From DASYSL01 sp036003365 (lineage in GTDB: Bacteria > Eisenbacteria > RBG-16-71-46 > DASYSL01): DNA of 18,433 nt. Position numbers and translations under genes: made by a program. The stretch covers positions 1 through 18,433 of the forward strand of contig DASYSL010000033.1 in assembly GCA_036003365.1 (NCBI GenBank), given 5' to 3'. The notes under the pieces are model-generated. The model was given only the letters and a program-made list of their open reading frames with translations, ran no database searches and was not told where the DNA came from. Positions 7,764 to 15,214 of this stretch are shown piece after piece. Every line of letters starts with the position of its first letter. Within the stretch, counting starts at the first letter, position 1.

Positions 7764-8200
7764 GCGGAAAGTTTCGCCGCCTGGCCGACGAGGAGATCGA
7801 GGCCATCGTGCGCGAGGCGCGCGTGGTCGGCGTGCTGGGCATGAAGGATGCGAGCCGCGCCATCGAGCCCGCCTACCGGATTCCGCTCGTGCTCCAGGAT
7901 CGCGGGATGCGCGTGATCGCCATCAATCCCAAGGTGCTGGGTAGTCTTCCCCAGGTCGCCGCCCTCACCGAGCGCGTCGACATCCTCGACGTCTTCCGCC
8001 GCGCCTCGAACGTCGACGCGCACGCCGACGAGATCCTGGCCATGTCCGATGCGCTGCGTCCGCCGGTGGTATGGCTGCAGACGGGCATCGTCAACGAAGA
8101 CGCGGCCGAGCGCCTGGCGGCGCACGACATCCGCGTCGTCATGGACGAATGCCTGGGCGTGTGGGCGGCGCGCGTGCGCCAGCGCAAGGTGAGCGTGTGA
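7760..8200 (+). CDS. CoA-binding domain protein (YccU-like)
   Basis: The 146-residue protein matches the single-domain CoA-binding family: a Rossmann-type start VVGVLGMKDASRAIEPAYRI (22-41), then MRVIAINPK, VDILDVFRR, VVWLQTGIVNEDAAERL and the closing VVMDECLGVW. This is the fold of the CoA-binding domain of succinyl-CoA synthetase alpha and NDP-forming acyl-CoA synthetases, here without catalytic domains. Family members bind CoA or acyl-CoA; the physiological role is poorly known, and regulation or CoA protection has been suggested. The GTG start overlaps the upstream stop in GTGA. The 3' end lies 12 bases from the convergent pstS stop, with no canonical terminator between. Confidence 0.9.
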   Translation: MSGKFRRLADEEIEAIVREARVVGVLGMKDASRAIEPAYRIPLVLQDRGMRVIAINPKVLGSLPQVAALTERVDILDVFRRASNVDAHADEILAMSDALRPPVVWLQTGIVNEDAAERLAAHDIRVVMDECLGVWAARVRQRKVSV

Positions 8201-8212
8201 GCGTCTAAGCGC

Positions 8213-9283
8213 CTAAGAGGCGGGGACCGCCTGCTTGAGGTAGGCGCGCGCCTTCTCGACCAGCGCCGGCGGCAGCGGCGAGTAGTGGAGTGCGGGCGCG
8301 TATTGCTGGCCCTGGCTCAGCACCCAATCGGCGAAATCGACGACCATGCGACCGCGTGCCTTGTCCGACGGCGTGACCGGAATGAGCAGCCACGTCGTGC
8401 CCGAAATGGGATAGGCATCGGGCCCGGAAGAGTTGGTGATCGAGTAGCGAAAATCGTCGGGGACCTGGGCTGAGGCCGCGGCCGCGGTCACGCTCTCGGG
8501 CGACGGCTTGATGAACTTGCCGGAAGCATTCTGGATGCTCGCATAGGGAATGTTGTTCTGGTCGGCGTAGGTCATCTCGACGTAGCCGAGCGCACCCGGC
8601 GTCTGGCGGATGTTGCCGGCGACTCCCTCGCTGCCCTTGGCGCCCAAGCCGGTCGGCCAGGACACGGCCGTGTTCTTCCCCACCTTGGTGCTCCACTCCG
8701 GGCTCACCTTCGACAGGTACTCCGTCCAGATGTATGTCGTGCCGCTGCCGTCGGCGCGGTGGATGACCGCGATCGACAAGCTCGGCAGCTTCTGGCCGGG
8801 GTTCGCCTTGGCGAGCGCCGGGTCGTTCCAGTTCGTGATCTTGCCCGAGAAGATGCCGGCCAGGAGACTCGGCGTCAGACGCAGCTCGCCGGTGAACCCG
8901 GGCAGGTTGTAGGCCGCCACGGCCGCACCCATGGTCACCGGAATGTGGATGATCTTGCCGATCTTCGAGGCGGCCATCTGCTCATCGTTCATGGGCGCGT
9001 CACTGGCGCCGAAGTCGACCGTCCCCACGGAGACCTGGCTGATTCCCGCGCCCGAGCCGATCGATTGATAGTTCACTTGCGCGCCTTGCTTGACGCTCGC
9101 GTACTCGGCGGTCCACTTGGACATGAGCGGATAGACGAACGTCGACCCCGCGCCGGTGATGCCGGCGGTCGAGGGAGTCGACGATGTCGCGGTCGAATCG
9201 CTGCTCGACGAGGTGCGGTGACCGCCACACGACGCGGCGAACAGAACCAGGAAGAGACTCGTGACCTTGAGGATGGATCGCAT
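8213..9283 (-). CDS. pstS: Phosphate ABC transporter substrate-binding lipoprotein PstS (second copy)
   Basis: The 356-residue product starts with a lipoprotein signal peptide whose lipobox AASC puts the lipidated Cys at residue 19. A Ser/Thr-rich linker (24-38) would let the protein stand off the membrane. PstS phosphate-binding motifs follow: GAGSTFVYP (44-52), GSGAG (76-80), DFGASDAP (90-97) and DGSGTT (178-183), then the downstream GYVEMTYA. It should capture inorganic phosphate for PstCAB. AAGGAG eight bases before the ATG supports the start. It is the last gene of the pst cluster, 68 bases after phoU, and could also be expressed separately, though I see no promoter in that gap. The other pstS, at the head of the cluster, has an ordinary cleavable signal peptide. 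Confidence 0.95.
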   Translation of the reverse strand: MRSILKVTSLFLVLFAASCGGHRTSSSSDSTATSSTPSTAGITGAGSTFVYPLMSKWTAEYASVKQGAQVNYQSIGSGAGISQVSVGTVDFGASDAPMNDEQMAASKIGKIIHIPVTMGAAVAAYNLPGFTGELRLTPSLLAGIFSGKITNWNDPALAKANPGQKLPSLSIAVIHRADGSGTTYIWTEYLSKVSPEWSTKVGKNTAVSWPTGLGAKGSEGVAGNIRQTPGALGYVEMTYADQNNIPYASIQNASGKFIKPSPESVTAAAASAQVPDDFRYSITNSSGPDAYPISGTTWLLIPVTPSDKARGRMVVDFADWVLSQGQQYAPALHYSPLPPALVEKARAYLKQAVPAS

Positions 9284-9351
9284 GCCCTGAGCTCCTTTCG
9301 GGCGACCGAGCCGGGGCAGCTCAGCCGATCGGATGTCCGCGGGGCGCTCCT

Positions 9352-10038
9352 CTACGTTCCTTTTTCCGCCGGGGATTCGCTCTCCTCCGCGTGATGCTTG
9401 ATCACCCGCGCCTCGGCGATGAACACCACTTCCTCGGCGATGTTGGTGGCCAGGTCGGCGACGCGCTCGAGGTTCCTCGCCACGAGGATCAGCTCCATAC
9501 CGCGCGTGATCGTCTTGGGATCCTCGACCATGTAGCTCAACAGCTCGCGGAAGATCTGGTCGTTGAGCTGATCCACCGCATCGTCGCGAATGCAGATGCG
9601 CCGCGCCTTCTCGGCGTCGCGACGCACGAAGGCGTCGAGCGATTCGTGCAGCATGTCGCTCGCCAGCTCGGCCATGCGCGGGATGTCGATGAGCGGCTTG
9701 AGCAGCGGCTTGTCGGCGAGCCGGATGACGCTGCCGGCGATGTTCACGCCGTGATCGCCGACGCGCTCGAGGTCGTTGCAGATCTTGAGCGCGGCGGTGA
9801 TGAAGCGCAGGTCCCGTGCCATGGGCTGCTGGAGCGCGAGCAGCCTGAGACAGCGCTCGTCGATGTCCAGCTCCATGCGGTCGATGGTCTTGTCGTCGGC
9901 GAAGACCTCGTTGGCCAGCTCGCGGTCGAGACGACGCAGCGCCTCGACGGACTTGAGCACGATGGTCTCGGCCCGCCCGCCCATGAGCAAGAGCTGCTTG
10001 TTGAGGTCCTCGAGCTCGCGCTCGAAATGCCTTTCCAT
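9352..10038 (-). CDS. phoU: Phosphate transport system regulatory protein PhoU
   Basis: The 228-residue product has the two-fold repeated three-helix architecture of PhoU. The paired metal-binding signatures are NDLERVGDHGVNIA (88-101) and RNLERVADLATNIAEEV (188-204). The N-terminus MERHFERELEDLNKQLLLMG is typical. PhoU is a peripheral protein that restrains phosphate uptake by PstSCAB and, where present, links the transporter to the PhoR kinase. No phoR or phoB homologue lies in this window. The gene follows pstB by 12 bases, with AGGA about eight bases before the ATG, so it is co-transcribed with the transporter. Confidence 0.97.
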   Translation of the reverse strand: MERHFERELEDLNKQLLLMGGRAETIVLKSVEALRRLDRELANEVFADDKTIDRMELDIDERCLRLLALQQPMARDLRFITAALKICNDLERVGDHGVNIAGSVIRLADKPLLKPLIDIPRMAELASDMLHESLDAFVRRDAEKARRICIRDDAVDQLNDQIFRELLSYMVEDPKTITRGMELILVARNLERVADLATNIAEEVVFIAEARVIKHHAEESESPAEKGT

Positions 10039-10050
10039 CTCGCTCTTCCT

Positions 10051-10896
10051 TTATCCGAAGCGCCCGGTGATGTACTCCTCGGTGAGCTTCTCCTTGGGGC
10101 GCGTGAACAGCTCGCGGGTCTCGCCCCGCTCGATGAGCTTACCGCTCAGCATGAACGCGGTGCGATCGGAAATGCGCGCCGCCTGCTGCATGTTGTGGGT
10201 CACGACCACGATGGTGAAGCTCGCCTTGAGGCCGAGCACCAGCTCTTCGATGCGCGCCGTCGCCGTGGGATCGAGAGCGGAGGCAGGCTCGTCCATGAGC
10301 AGCACCTCGGGCTCGATGGCCAGGGCGCGCGCGATGCACAAGCGCTGCTGCTGGCCGCCCGAGAGCTGCAGCGCCGAGCCACCGAGCCGCTCGCGCACCT
10401 CGCCCCACAAAGCGGCGCGCTCGAGCGCCTGCTGCACGCGGCCCTCGAGCTCGGCGCGGTCGCGGATGCCGAGCAGCCTGAGCCCGTAGGCGACGTTGTC
10501 GAAGATGCTCTTGGGGAACGGATTGGGGCGCTGGAACACCATGCCGACGCGCCGGCGCAGCTCCACGACATCGGTCGACGAGTCGTAGATCTCGACCCCC
10601 GAAATCGTGACCTGGCCCTTCACGCGCACGTTGGGAATGGTGTCGTTCATGCGGTTGAAGCTGCGCAACAGCGTGCTCTTGCCGCAGCCCGAAGGCCCAA
10701 TGATGGCAGTCACGCTGCGGTCCGGGATGTCGAGCGAGACGCCCTTGAGCGCCTGCGTGGCGCCGTACCAGAGATCGAGTTCGTGCACGATGATGCGCGG
10801 CGGCGCCGGCGGCTGCCCCGGCTTGGACGCCGGCGGCGCGGCGCCGCGTTGGTCGGGCAATGCCGTGCGAATGATCGGAAAACTGTCCACGGTCAC
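10051..10896 (-). CDS. pstB: Phosphate ABC transporter ATPase PstB
   Basis: The 281-residue ATPase has Walker A GPSGCGKST (67-75), signature LSGGQQQR (178-185), Walker B LLMDEP (199-204) and switch His234 (VTHNM). PstB-specific stretches are FNRMNDTIPNVRVKG, FQRPNPFPKSIFDNVAYG and the C-terminal EEYITGRFG. It powers phosphate import at the cytoplasmic face of PstCA. I place the start at GTG 10896, two bases after the pstA stop with GGAGG eight bases upstream. An ATG at 10911, overlapping pstA by 14 bases, would add five residues but has only a weak ribosome site. A Pro/Ala-rich N-terminal segment of about 30 residues precedes the domain. The spacing implies coupled translation with pstA. Confidence 0.96.
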   Translation of the reverse strand: MTVDSFPIIRTALPDQRGAAPPASKPGQPPAPPRIIVHELDLWYGATQALKGVSLDIPDRSVTAIIGPSGCGKSTLLRSFNRMNDTIPNVRVKGQVTISGVEIYDSSTDVVELRRRVGMVFQRPNPFPKSIFDNVAYGLRLLGIRDRAELEGRVQQALERAALWGEVRERLGGSALQLSGGQQQRLCIARALAIEPEVLLMDEPASALDPTATARIEELVLGLKASFTIVVVTHNMQQAARISDRTAFMLSGKLIERGETRELFTRPKEKLTEEYITGRFG

Positions 10897-10897
10897 C

Positions 10898-11767
10898 TCA
10901 GCGTCCTCCATGGGACCGCCGCAGGGAGAGCCGGAGGATTCCCGAGAGAATCGCCACCACGAAGAGAAGCGTCAGCGCGGCCGTCCAAGCCTGGCGGTTC
11001 CAGTCTTCGTACGGGGCCTTGGCGTAGTCGTAGATGAAGGCGGGGAGCGAGGCCATCGGCTGATCGAGCCGGAGCGACCAGAAGCGATTGTTGAGCGCCG
11101 TGAAGAGAAGCGGCGCGGTCTCGCCCGCGGCGCGCGCGATGGCCAGCACGATGGCGGTGACGATGCCGGCCGACGCCGACGGGATCACGATCTCCTGGAT
11201 GGCGCGCCAGCGTGGCGCGCCCAGCGCCAGGGCCGCCTCGCGGTACGAGCGCGGCACGAGCAGCACCACTTCTTCGGTCGCGCGCACGATGGTCGGGAGC
11301 ATGAGAATGGCGAGCGCCACGCCACCGGCCACGGCGCTGAAGCGGTGCATGGGCACGACCACGAGACCGTAGGCCACCACGCCGATGACGATCGACGGCA
11401 CGCCGGCCAGCACGTCGGCCGTGTAGCGCACCATGGCGGCGAAGCGCCCGCGCCCGTACTCGGCGAGCCACACGCCGGCGCCGACGCCGACGGGCACGGC
11501 GATCGCAGCGCCGATCGCGACCAGGATCAAAGTGCCCATGATGGCATTGGCCATGCCGCCGCCGGGCTCCCCCACGGGCTTTGGCATGTGCGTGAAGAAG
11601 GCGAGGTTCAAGCCAGGCAGGCCACGCGCCAGGAGATGCCACACGATGAGCGCGAGCGGCAGAATGACGATCGCCGCGCACAGCCAGGCGCCGGTGAGCG
11701 CGGACACATTGATGGCGCGCCGCCAGCCGGACAGTCCGCGGGGAAGGTTAGACCGCTCCGGCGACAT
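10898..11767 (-). CDS. pstA: Phosphate ABC transporter permease PstA
   Basis: The 289-residue inner-membrane protein has about six hydrophobic helices and the binding-protein-dependent permease loop EAALALGAPRWRAIQEIVIP, which docks PstB. PstA features include the helix-break region VLAGVPSIVIGVVAYGLVVV, ARAAGETAPLLFTA and the late WSLRLDQPMASLPAFIYDY. It pairs with PstC to form the phosphate channel. GGAGG eight bases before the ATG supports the start, which overlaps the pstC 3' end by 20 bases. It is shorter at the N-terminus than some relatives but looks complete. Confidence 0.97.
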   Translation of the reverse strand: MSPERSNLPRGLSGWRRAINVSALTGAWLCAAIVILPLALIVWHLLARGLPGLNLAFFTHMPKPVGEPGGGMANAIMGTLILVAIGAAIAVPVGVGAGVWLAEYGRGRFAAMVRYTADVLAGVPSIVIGVVAYGLVVVPMHRFSAVAGGVALAILMLPTIVRATEEVVLLVPRSYREAALALGAPRWRAIQEIVIPSASAGIVTAIVLAIARAAGETAPLLFTALNNRFWSLRLDQPMASLPAFIYDYAKAPYEDWNRQAWTAALTLLFVVAILSGILRLSLRRSHGGR

Positions 11768-12740
11768 CGCGCCTTCCTCCCGTGGCCCACAAGACGAGCA
11801 GCCGGCCGGCCGCGTTCACGAGCAGCGTGAGCAGGAAGAGCACGAGCGCGATCTCGATGAGCGACCCTTGATGCAGAGCCGACGTCGCCTCGGTCAGCTC
11901 GTTGGCGATCACGCTCGACATGGTGGCGCCCGGCGCGAACAGCGAAGGCGAGATCTTGTTCGTGTTCCCGATCACCATGGTCACGGCCATGGTTTCGCCG
12001 AGCGCGCGCCCCAACGCCAGGATGATGGCCCCCAGGATGCCGGGCCGTGCCGAGTCGAGCACGATCGCGATGGCTTCGGCGCGCGTCGAGCCCAGCGCCA
12101 GCGAAGCCTCGAGCAAGGAGCGCGGCGTGGCCAGGAGCAGCTCGCGCGTCAGCGACACGATGGTGGGAAGGATCATGATGGCGAGCACGATGCCCGCGTT
12201 CAGCATGCCGATGCCGAAGGGAAATCCCTGGAAGAGCGGGATGAATCCGAGATGCGTGCCGAGCCACGGCTCGATCGCCGAGCGCAGGAAAGGCGCCAGC
12301 ACGAAGAAGCCCCAGATGCCGTACACGATGCTGGGAATGGACGCGAGGAGCTCGATCACGAACGCGACGACCGTGCCGACGCGCTTGGGCGCCAGCTCGG
12401 CGAGGAAGACCGCGGTGCCGAGTCCCAGGGGCACGGCGAAGACGAGCGCCAGTCCCGAGGACATGGCGGTGCCGAACATGTACGGCAGAGCGCCAAAGTG
12501 CTCGGCGACGGGATCCCAGTCCGTGTTGAGCAGGAAGCGCCAGCCATAAGCCAGCACGGCCGGGCTTGCCCCCCGCGCGCACTCGTAGACGATGAGGGCG
12601 GCGACCACGAACACGAAGAGCGCGAAGGTGCCGAGGAGATGGCGATACGCCGCATCCCACGGCATGCGCGAACGGCGCGCCTCGCTCCAGGGAACGGAGG
12701 AGGCGCCGAGGGCGCGCTGCGCTGAACTGCTCGCTTCCAT
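11748..12740 (-). CDS. pstC: Phosphate ABC transporter permease PstC
   Basis: The 330-residue product has about six membrane helices and PstC hallmarks: the first helix FALFVFVVAALIVYECARG, the periplasmic segment FLLNTDWDPVAEHFGALPY, IELLASIPSIVYGIWGFFVL, the ATPase-docking loop EASLALGSTRAEAIAIVL and LGRALGETMAVTMVIGN. It forms the translocation channel with PstA. The first 25 or so residues are a Ser/Arg-rich cytoplasmic lead. The ATG at 12740 has only a weak ribosome site, and an internal ATG at 12665 is an alternative start that would trim this lead. It follows pstS by 13 bases. Confidence 0.96.
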   Translation of the reverse strand: MEASSSAQRALGASSVPWSEARRSRMPWDAAYRHLLGTFALFVFVVAALIVYECARGASPAVLAYGWRFLLNTDWDPVAEHFGALPYMFGTAMSSGLALVFAVPLGLGTAVFLAELAPKRVGTVVAFVIELLASIPSIVYGIWGFFVLAPFLRSAIEPWLGTHLGFIPLFQGFPFGIGMLNAGIVLAIMILPTIVSLTRELLLATPRSLLEASLALGSTRAEAIAIVLDSARPGILGAIILALGRALGETMAVTMVIGNTNKISPSLFAPGATMSSVIANELTEATSALHQGSLIEIALVLFLLTLLVNAAGRLLVLWATGGRRDVAGAV

Positions 12741-12753
12741 CGTCCGGCTCGGC

Positions 12754-13806
12754 TCAGCGCGCGGCGATGAGCGGCTTGCCGTTGGCGGTGAGCTTCGACA
12801 GGTTGCCCTCGTTCACCTTGACCAGGTTGGCCGGAAGCTTGGCGTAGTCGAGGCTCTCGACCATGCCCTGCCCGTCATGCATCGCCCACTGGATGAAGTC
12901 GGCGAGCGCCTTCCCCTTCGCCGTGTCCTTCTGATCCCTGTAGACGAGAAGGTACGTGAGGCCCGAGATCGGATAGGCGCCGGCCTTGGCCGAGTTCACG
13001 ATCGGCGTGCGCACATCCTTGGCCAGCCGCTCGGACGCGCCGTCCATGGCTTCGGTGACCGAAGCCGGGCTCGCCTCGACGTAGTTGCCGGAGCGGTTGC
13101 GCAGGAGCGCGTAGGGCAGCTTGTTCTGCTTGGCGTACGCGAGCTCGACGTAGCCGATCGAGCCCGGCTGCTGGCGCACCAAGCCCGCCACCCCCTCGTT
13201 GCCCTTGCCGCCGACGCCGGCCGGCCAGCTCACCGACGTGTTGGCGCCGATCATCTCCTTCCACTGCGAGCTCACCGACGAGAGATACATGGTGAAGATG
13301 TTGGTCGTGCCGCTGCCGTCGGAGCGGCGCACGGGCAGGATCGGCATGGCCGGAAGTGCGGTGCCCGTGTTGGCCGCGGCGATGCGCTTGTCGTTCCAGG
13401 TCGTGATCTTGCCCATGTAGATGTCGACCACGACGTCGGGCGTGAGCTTGAGCTGGCCCTTGAGATCGGGAAGGTTGTAGGCGAGCACGACCGCGCCGCC
13501 CACGGTCGGGAAGTGCAGCACGGGGCGCGGCAGCTCGCGCAGGCGATCGTCGCTGAGTGCAGCGTCCGAGGCGCCGAAGTCGACGGTGCCCGCCTTCACC
13601 TGCTGGATGCCGGCACCGCTGCCGATCGACTGGTAGTTGATCGTGACGCCCGTCTTGTCACGGTAGACGTCGAACCACTTGGAGTAGATCGGATACGGGA
13701 ACGTGGCGCCGGCCCCGGTCAGGCTCTGCGCGCGCGCCCCGGGGGCGAAGGCGGCGATCGCCATCAGCGCGACCGCCCAGCTGAACTTTCGTTTGGCTCT
13801 CTTCAT
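12754..13806 (-). CDS. pstS: Phosphate ABC transporter substrate-binding protein PstS (cluster-head copy)
   Basis: The 350-residue product has a Sec signal peptide, KRAKRKF then a hydrophobic core, with cleavage expected after ARA at residue 26; there is no lipobox Cys. Phosphate-binding motifs are GAGATFPYP (31-39), GSGAG (62-66), DFGASDA (76-82) and DGSGTT (163-168), followed by GYVELAYA. It is a soluble periplasmic phosphate-binding protein. I chose ATG 13806, which has AGAGG eight bases upstream and leads straight into the signal peptide. The GTG at 13836 would add ten charged residues overlapping the porin end. It shares the same core motifs with the lipoprotein copy at the other end of the cluster, but the two differ in anchoring. 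Confidence 0.96.
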   Translation of the reverse strand: MKRAKRKFSWAVALMAIAAFAPGARAQSLTGAGATFPYPIYSKWFDVYRDKTGVTINYQSIGSGAGIQQVKAGTVDFGASDAALSDDRLRELPRPVLHFPTVGGAVVLAYNLPDLKGQLKLTPDVVVDIYMGKITTWNDKRIAAANTGTALPAMPILPVRRSDGSGTTNIFTMYLSSVSSQWKEMIGANTSVSWPAGVGGKGNEGVAGLVRQQPGSIGYVELAYAKQNKLPYALLRNRSGNYVEASPASVTEAMDGASERLAKDVRTPIVNSAKAGAYPISGLTYLLVYRDQKDTAKGKALADFIQWAMHDGQGMVESLDYAKLPANLVKVNEGNLSKLTANGKPLIAAR

Positions 13807-13832
13807 GATCGGTTCCTCTCTCCTTCTGTCTC

Positions 13833-15035
13833 TCACGACTGCGGCTTCGAAAAGCGGTAGTAGAAGGTCACGCGGGCTTGCACGTCGTCATGCGGCGGAC
13901 CGACGGCCGTGCCCTTGTCGACGTAGTGGAGGTACTCGACGTTGGGGATGAAGTGGATGTCCTTGACCGGCTGCCAGTCGAGTCCGCCGATCCAGAACTG
14001 CTGATCGACGCGATTGTCGGCGCGGTCGTTCGGATTCCAGTTGTCGAAGCGCACCACGGCACCGAGCGTCGGGCTCAGCGTTTGGCGCACCCAGAGGGAC
14101 AGGCCGCGCGGCTCCTCGGTGGGTACCGGGCCCTTGTGATTCACGCGTGTGAACGCCTCGCCGCCGATGGCCGTGCGTTTGAGCTCATAGCCCGCGAAGA
14201 CTTTGTAGAGCGCCTGGTCGGCATTGATCGCCGCCGGCGTGACCCGCACCGACTGGTAATCGAGATAGGGCTCGAGGCGGAAGGTGCCGTAGCGCACCGG
14301 AAGCGCGAGGTAGAGGCGCTTGTAGCGGTCGGTCTCCGGTTTCTGCCCGGTGCCGTCACCCACCTGGAACGCATAACCCAAGTGGTGGTCGGGATCGGCG
14401 AAGCCCTTGAGCTCGACGCCGAGGTCGCTGGAGGAGGCGAGCCCGCGGAAGTCGACGATCGTCTTCTCGATCGAGCGGTAGCCCCAGAACTCCTCGGAGT
14501 TCTCGAAGGTCGGCGTCTGGATCATGCCGACGAAGAAGTCGCTGCGCGTGAACAGCTGCTTCACTTGCAGGTAGGCGTTCTTCACGAAGTCGCCGATCTT
14601 GCCATCGGACGAGAGCGACTTGCCGTCGACCTCGAGCCGGAAGCGCGTGGCGAACTTGGGCGAGAGATCGTTGTCGAGCTGGAAGTACACGCGCCGGATC
14701 TGGACTCCGTTCAGGTCCTTGGTGATCGGCTTCACGCCATCGATGTTGGCCTGGCCCGAATCGGCGCCCGCGGCGCTGTAGGCGTGACGAGGGTCGCCGT
14801 TCGCGTTGTAGAAGTAGTCGAGGTAGACGAGGCCGCTGATCCGCCCGCGCGGAAAGTCGGCCGGCGTCGATTGGACCTGCTGGGTGGCGTCCGGCGTGGG
14901 CATGGTGACCGGCGCGACCGTGGTGGTGTCGGCTTTGCTGCTGTCCGGGTCGCCGGGTGCGGCGAGGGCGCCGGATGTAACAACGCTCGCGAACGTGACG
15001 AACGCGAGCGCGACGAATGCTTGTGGCTTGGCCAT
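13833..15035 (-). CDS. Outer-membrane porin, probably phosphate-associated
   Basis: The 400-residue product has a Sec signal peptide (residues 1-25, ending GALA). A Thr/Pro-rich spacer follows, then alternating aromatic beta-strands typical of porins: SGLVYLDYFYNANGD, VQIRRVYFQLDNDL, ATRFRLEVDG, DFFVGMIQTPTFENSEEFWG, LWVRQTLSPTLGAVVRFDNW and the final ARVTFYYRF. It resembles the general porin/phosphate-selective porin (OprO/OprP-like) superfamily; I cannot show phosphate selectivity from sequence. First place in the pst cluster, 26 bases before pstS, suggests it admits phosphate through the outer membrane. ATG 15035, with AAGGAG four bases upstream, opens directly into the signal peptide; an upstream in-frame start at 15107 would add 24 non-signal residues. 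The closing strand is followed by SKPQS rather than ending in a terminal Phe. Confidence 0.85.
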   Translation of the reverse strand: MAKPQAFVALAFVTFASVVTSGALAAPGDPDSSKADTTTVAPVTMPTPDATQQVQSTPADFPRGRISGLVYLDYFYNANGDPRHAYSAAGADSGQANIDGVKPITKDLNGVQIRRVYFQLDNDLSPKFATRFRLEVDGKSLSSDGKIGDFVKNAYLQVKQLFTRSDFFVGMIQTPTFENSEEFWGYRSIEKTIVDFRGLASSSDLGVELKGFADPDHHLGYAFQVGDGTGQKPETDRYKRLYLALPVRYGTFRLEPYLDYQSVRVTPAAINADQALYKVFAGYELKRTAIGGEAFTRVNHKGPVPTEEPRGLSLWVRQTLSPTLGAVVRFDNWNPNDRADNRVDQQFWIGGLDWQPVKDIHFIPNVEYLHYVDKGTAVGPPHDDVQARVTFYYRFSKPQS

Positions 15036-15131
15036 AAGGCTCCTTCGGGTTCGCGCGTCCGATGCACGGGCTCGTCCCGATGGGGCCACCGGGGATGTGG
15101 ATACCATTGACGCTAGGGGAACAGCAGACAG

Positions 15132-15178
15132 GTTACGGGCTTGTTACACGCGCATGAATACGCGGCAACGCCCGTAAC
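15132..15178 (-). promoter_or_regulatory. Candidate Pho-type operator upstream of the porin-pst cluster
   Basis: GTTACGGGC (15132-15140) and GCCCGTAAC (15170-15178) form a perfect 9-bp inverted repeat centred at 15155. Within it GTTAC recurs at 15132 and 15143, an 11-base period like that of PhoB/PhoP direct-repeat sites, although the half-site is not the Escherichia coli TGTCA. A weak -10-like TAGCGT lies downstream (15115-15110, minus strand). The rest of the gap 15036-15214 holds only the porin Shine-Dalgarno. Operator identity is inference. Confidence 0.4.
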
Positions 15179-15214
15179 ATCGCGTAAGCCTATGGCAGTG
15201 CTTAGGTTGAGTGG

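Noticed and set aside
8218..8232. AGGCGG-GGA-CCGCCT hairpin between the convergent CoA-binding and pstS genes as a terminator
   Set aside because: It lies within the pstS coding end, has a three-base loop, and no U-run follows on either strand.
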